Assembly (NCBI GenBank): GCA_903970295.1
Contig: CAJCHQ010000070.1
Span: 1 to 7,538 of the forward strand
Length of the DNA stretch: 7,538 nucleotides
Direction of reading: 5' to 3'
Source: Bryobacterales bacterium
GTDB taxonomy: Bacteria > Cyanobacteriota > Vampirovibrionia > Obscuribacterales > Obscuribacteraceae
The notes under the pieces are model-generated. The model saw nothing but the letters and a program-made list of their open reading frames with translations. It was not told where the DNA came from and did not search any database. Of this stretch, positions 5,586 through 7,538 are shown in pieces (positions within the stretch are counted from its first letter, which is position 1; every line of letters begins with the position of its first letter). The position numbers were made by a program, and so were the translations under genes.

Positions 5586-6615
5586 ATGCAGAAAAGTTTC
5601 CTGCTCGCTGTCACCATCTTTTCATTTAGAGGAGCACCAGTGTCTATGTTTGCTATGGAAGTTAAGGCCGCGCCGCGCGAACGGATTTCACTCAATGAGC
5701 ATTGGCATTTTTGCCACGGTGATCCGCCTGATGCCGGCGACAAATTGAGCTTCCAAGCTCTGAAGCCCTGGATTAAACTCAGCGGCAGCGAATTCAGCAA
5801 GCAGCCAGCAGAGAATCGACCCGCAGGAAACCCCGGTGCAGACGTTTCGTATGTGACTAATGCCTATGACGATACAGCCTGGCAGCAATTGGATCTACCA
5901 CATGACTGGGCGGTGGCCGGTCCCTTTTAAGCATGAATATGAAGGGGCGACGGCCAAGCTGAAATATTGGGGACCGGTCTGGTATCGAAAACACTTCCAA
6001 ACATCAACGAAAGATGCGGGCAAAAAATTTTCTCCAGATTCCGGCGAGAATGTCTTAGCCATTCGCTTGGAAAGTCCGCCCGACTCATCGCGCCGGTATC
6101 CAGGGGCCGGTATCTATCGCAATGTCTGGTTGCTGCGCACGGAACCAATTCATATTGCCCACTGGGGTACATCGATTACGACCCCTGTCGTGGAGCCGTC
6201 TTTGGCTACCACGCAGATGGCAGTCAAAGTGGAAAATGAAACCGAATCTGATACCACTATTTCGCTCAAGAATGAGATCTATGAGGTTGACGCGGGCGGA
6301 GCGAAAGGTCGCTTGGTGGCAACGCAAGCGCATGAAAGTTTATCGATCAAGGCGAACAGTGCCATTTCTGTCGAGAGCCAAATTGAACTGCAGAATCCGC
6401 GTTTGTGGAGCACACTAAAACCTGCACTCTACTTGGCTGTTACTTCAATTGCCAAAAATGGACAGCTGCTTGATACCTATGAAACTCCGTTCGGCATTCG
6501 CAAAATCAAGTTTGACGCCGAAAAAGGATTTTTCTTAAACGGCGAACACATTCGCATCAATGGTGTTTGCAACCATCACGATTTAGGTGCTCTGGCAGCT
6601 CGATTCACAATCTAG
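5586..6615 (+). pseudogene. Glycoside hydrolase family 2 (beta-galactosidase-like), frameshifted and truncated
   Basis: The first ATG (5586) begins a signal-peptide-like MQKSFLLAVTIFSF, indicating a secreted ancestor. The GH2 sugar-binding domain follows: RERISLNEHWHF, YDDTAWQQLDLPHDWAVAGPF, WYRKHF and the family signature YPGAGIYRNVWLLR. Then come the Ig-like domain, FGIRKIKFDAEKGFFLNGE and the barrel opening GVCNHHDLGAL. Two lesions are visible. One extra T in the run 5925-5928 creates a TAA after GPF; removing one T joins the frames as GPFKHEYEGAT. Family similarity also stops near 6600, with a TAG at 6613-6615, so the whole TIM barrel and its catalytic Glu residues are missing. About 342 codons remain of the usual 600-1000. 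The product cannot be an active glycosidase. An assembly error could explain the single T, but not the lost domain. Confidence 0.9.
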
Positions 6616-6649
6616 CTACGTATGGAACTATCGAGCCTCGACAAGATGC

Positions 6650-7222
6650 CTAAGACGCAGGCAGATGGGTATCAAGACGCAGCCAGCGTAAGACAGACTT
6701 ACGGTGTTGGTTCAGTTCTTTCCTGCTTAAGTTTTCGCCCATGCCGGCTGGCAGCGAGAGCAACTCCCAATTCAAACCGTGCAGTCCGTCTGCAATGCCG
6801 TCAGGCATTTCGGCGCCGACAAATACAAACGACACTTTCTTGTTGCGAAAGTAGTCCGTAGTTCGCCCGTCATCGTCTCCGTTCGTTATAAATAACAGAA
6901 AGTCACCTTGTTCTGCTTGCCAGAACTCACCTCGAGCAATCGAGTTGTGTCTTTTGATTTGGTCGTTTTCTAAATATAAAGTCCTCAGGGCGGATAATCC
7001 TAGTAAGGTTTTGGCCGAGTGTGCTGACATCCAGCAGCTGCACTCCTGTATCGGTCGCAGACAGCCCCGCTTCACCAATGGTGCAAGTGTGGCGACGAGG
7101 ACTTCAGTCTTCAGGTAGAAATGAGGAGTATTTGCATTTCTCTTCCCAATGTAGGCGAGGATAGCCTCGACCCCGGAATGTGCGTCTACCAGGGCTAATG
7201 TTATTTTTTCGCACGGCTCCAT
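6650..7222 (-). CDS. Hypothetical protein, 190 aa
   Basis: The protein is not recognised. It begins MEPCEKITLALVDAHSGVEA and has no clear membrane segment. Residues 35-60 (FYLKTEVLVATLAPLVKRGC) look like a helical segment. Residues 106-135 (GDFLLFITNGDDDGR, then FRNKKVSFVFVG) look like a strand, an acidic loop and another strand, and the C-terminus is basic. ATG 7222 is chosen because GGAGAC (7228-7233, complement) sits 5 nt upstream; an upstream in-frame start at 7282 would overlap the preceding gene. It follows the membrane-segment gene with a 25-nt gap, so the two are probably co-transcribed. Its 3' end converges on the broken glycosidase gene with only 34 bp between, so truncation or replacement of its C-terminus is possible. 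Confidence 0.7.
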   Translation of the reverse strand: MEPCEKITLALVDAHSGVEAILAYIGKRNANTPHFYLKTEVLVATLAPLVKRGCLRPIQECSCWMSAHSAKTLLGLSALRTLYLENDQIKRHNSIARGEFWQAEQGDFLLFITNGDDDGRTTDYFRNKKVSFVFVGAEMPDGIADGLHGLNWELLSLPAGMGENLSRKELNQHRKSVLRWLRLDTHLPAS

Positions 7223-7247
7223 AGCTTGTCTCCAAAAAATTTTGAGT

Positions 7248-7538
7248 TTAAAATTTCGAGGTAGGCATTGCGCTGTCGTCAATCAGCATAAAGTCTTCGA
7301 TTGCTGCGAGTTTCCAGGTCAGGTACTCGTCCCAATCAGACTCGGCTTCTACTTCTTTTATTGACCCTAGCCTTCCGGTAATTGCTAATGCCATCAACAA
7401 CAAGAAGAAATAAGCTAGTACTGGCGTGTAAGCGACCGAACCATCAGCGGCATCGGGTTGCATCCTTTGCACCAGATTCGACATGTTCAGCATTATTTCA
7501 AGCTGGGATTTAGTTCTTTTGACTGACGCCTCTCTCAA
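7248..7538 (-). CDS. Hypothetical protein with one membrane segment, partial
   Basis: The frame is open to the window edge, where a TTG is the only possible first codon seen, so the gene may start outside the window; ATGs at 7493 and 7484 are internal alternatives without a good ribosome binding site. Counted from the edge, residues about 36-55 (VAYTPVLAYFFLLLMALAIT) form one membrane segment. It is followed by a Glu/Asp-rich stretch (KEVEAESDWDEYLTW) and ends DDSAMPTSKF. The protein is not recognised. It is the upstream gene of a likely two-gene operon with the 190-aa gene, which suggests a membrane-anchored partner of that protein. This pairing is inference from spacing and strand. Confidence 0.55.
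   Translation of the reverse strand: MREASVKRTKSQLEIMLNMSNLVQRMQPDAADGSVAYTPVLAYFFLLLMALAITGRLGSIKEVEAESDWDEYLTWKLAAIEDFMLIDDSAMPTSKF

Overview
The window looks like bacterial accessory DNA: short genes of unknown function, long intergenic stretches, gene fragments and a decayed glycosidase gene. Base composition appears close to balanced by eye (not counted). The Uma2-family protein belongs to a family that is greatly expanded in Cyanobacteriota and some other environmental phyla, so a cyanobacterial-type lineage (possibly a non-photosynthetic relative) is a reasonable but weak guess. No ribosomal, tRNA or housekeeping gene is present to fix the taxonomy.

Layout. 1-272: a 70-residue hypothetical protein on the minus strand, with an inverted repeat past its end. 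273-1106: a long stretch without a credible gene, holding two hairpin regions and three degenerate tandem repeats of about 24 bp. 1107-1799: an extended -10 promoter and a Uma2-family (PD-(D/E)XK-type) protein. 1800-2346: mostly intergenic, with palindromes and one doubtful small reading frame.

2347-3802 is the most interesting part. A 96-bp sequence occurs twice, 549 bp apart. In both copies it reads as the same 28-residue protein tail ending in a stop codon. Each copy is followed by a short spacer, a hairpin with an identical 6-bp stem but a different loop, a Shine-Dalgarno sequence exactly 7 nt from an ATG, and then a small protein gene. The two downstream proteins (93 and 248 aa) do not resemble each other. 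This arrangement resembles a decayed array of effector C-terminal tails each followed by its own partner gene, as in orphan toxin/immunity arrays. That function is inference; no toxin domain is recognisable.

3803-4406: intergenic, with an 8-bp inverted repeat enclosing a T-loop-like sequence, an AT-rich stretch and a possible C-terminal coding remnant. 4407-5444: a trypsin-like serine protease with an intact His/Asp/Ser triad, a long polar N-terminus and no signal peptide. 5586-6615: a glycoside hydrolase family 2 pseudogene with one frameshift and no catalytic domain. 6650-7538: two minus-strand genes of unknown function with a 25-nt gap, probably co-transcribed; the upstream one has a membrane segment and runs off the window.
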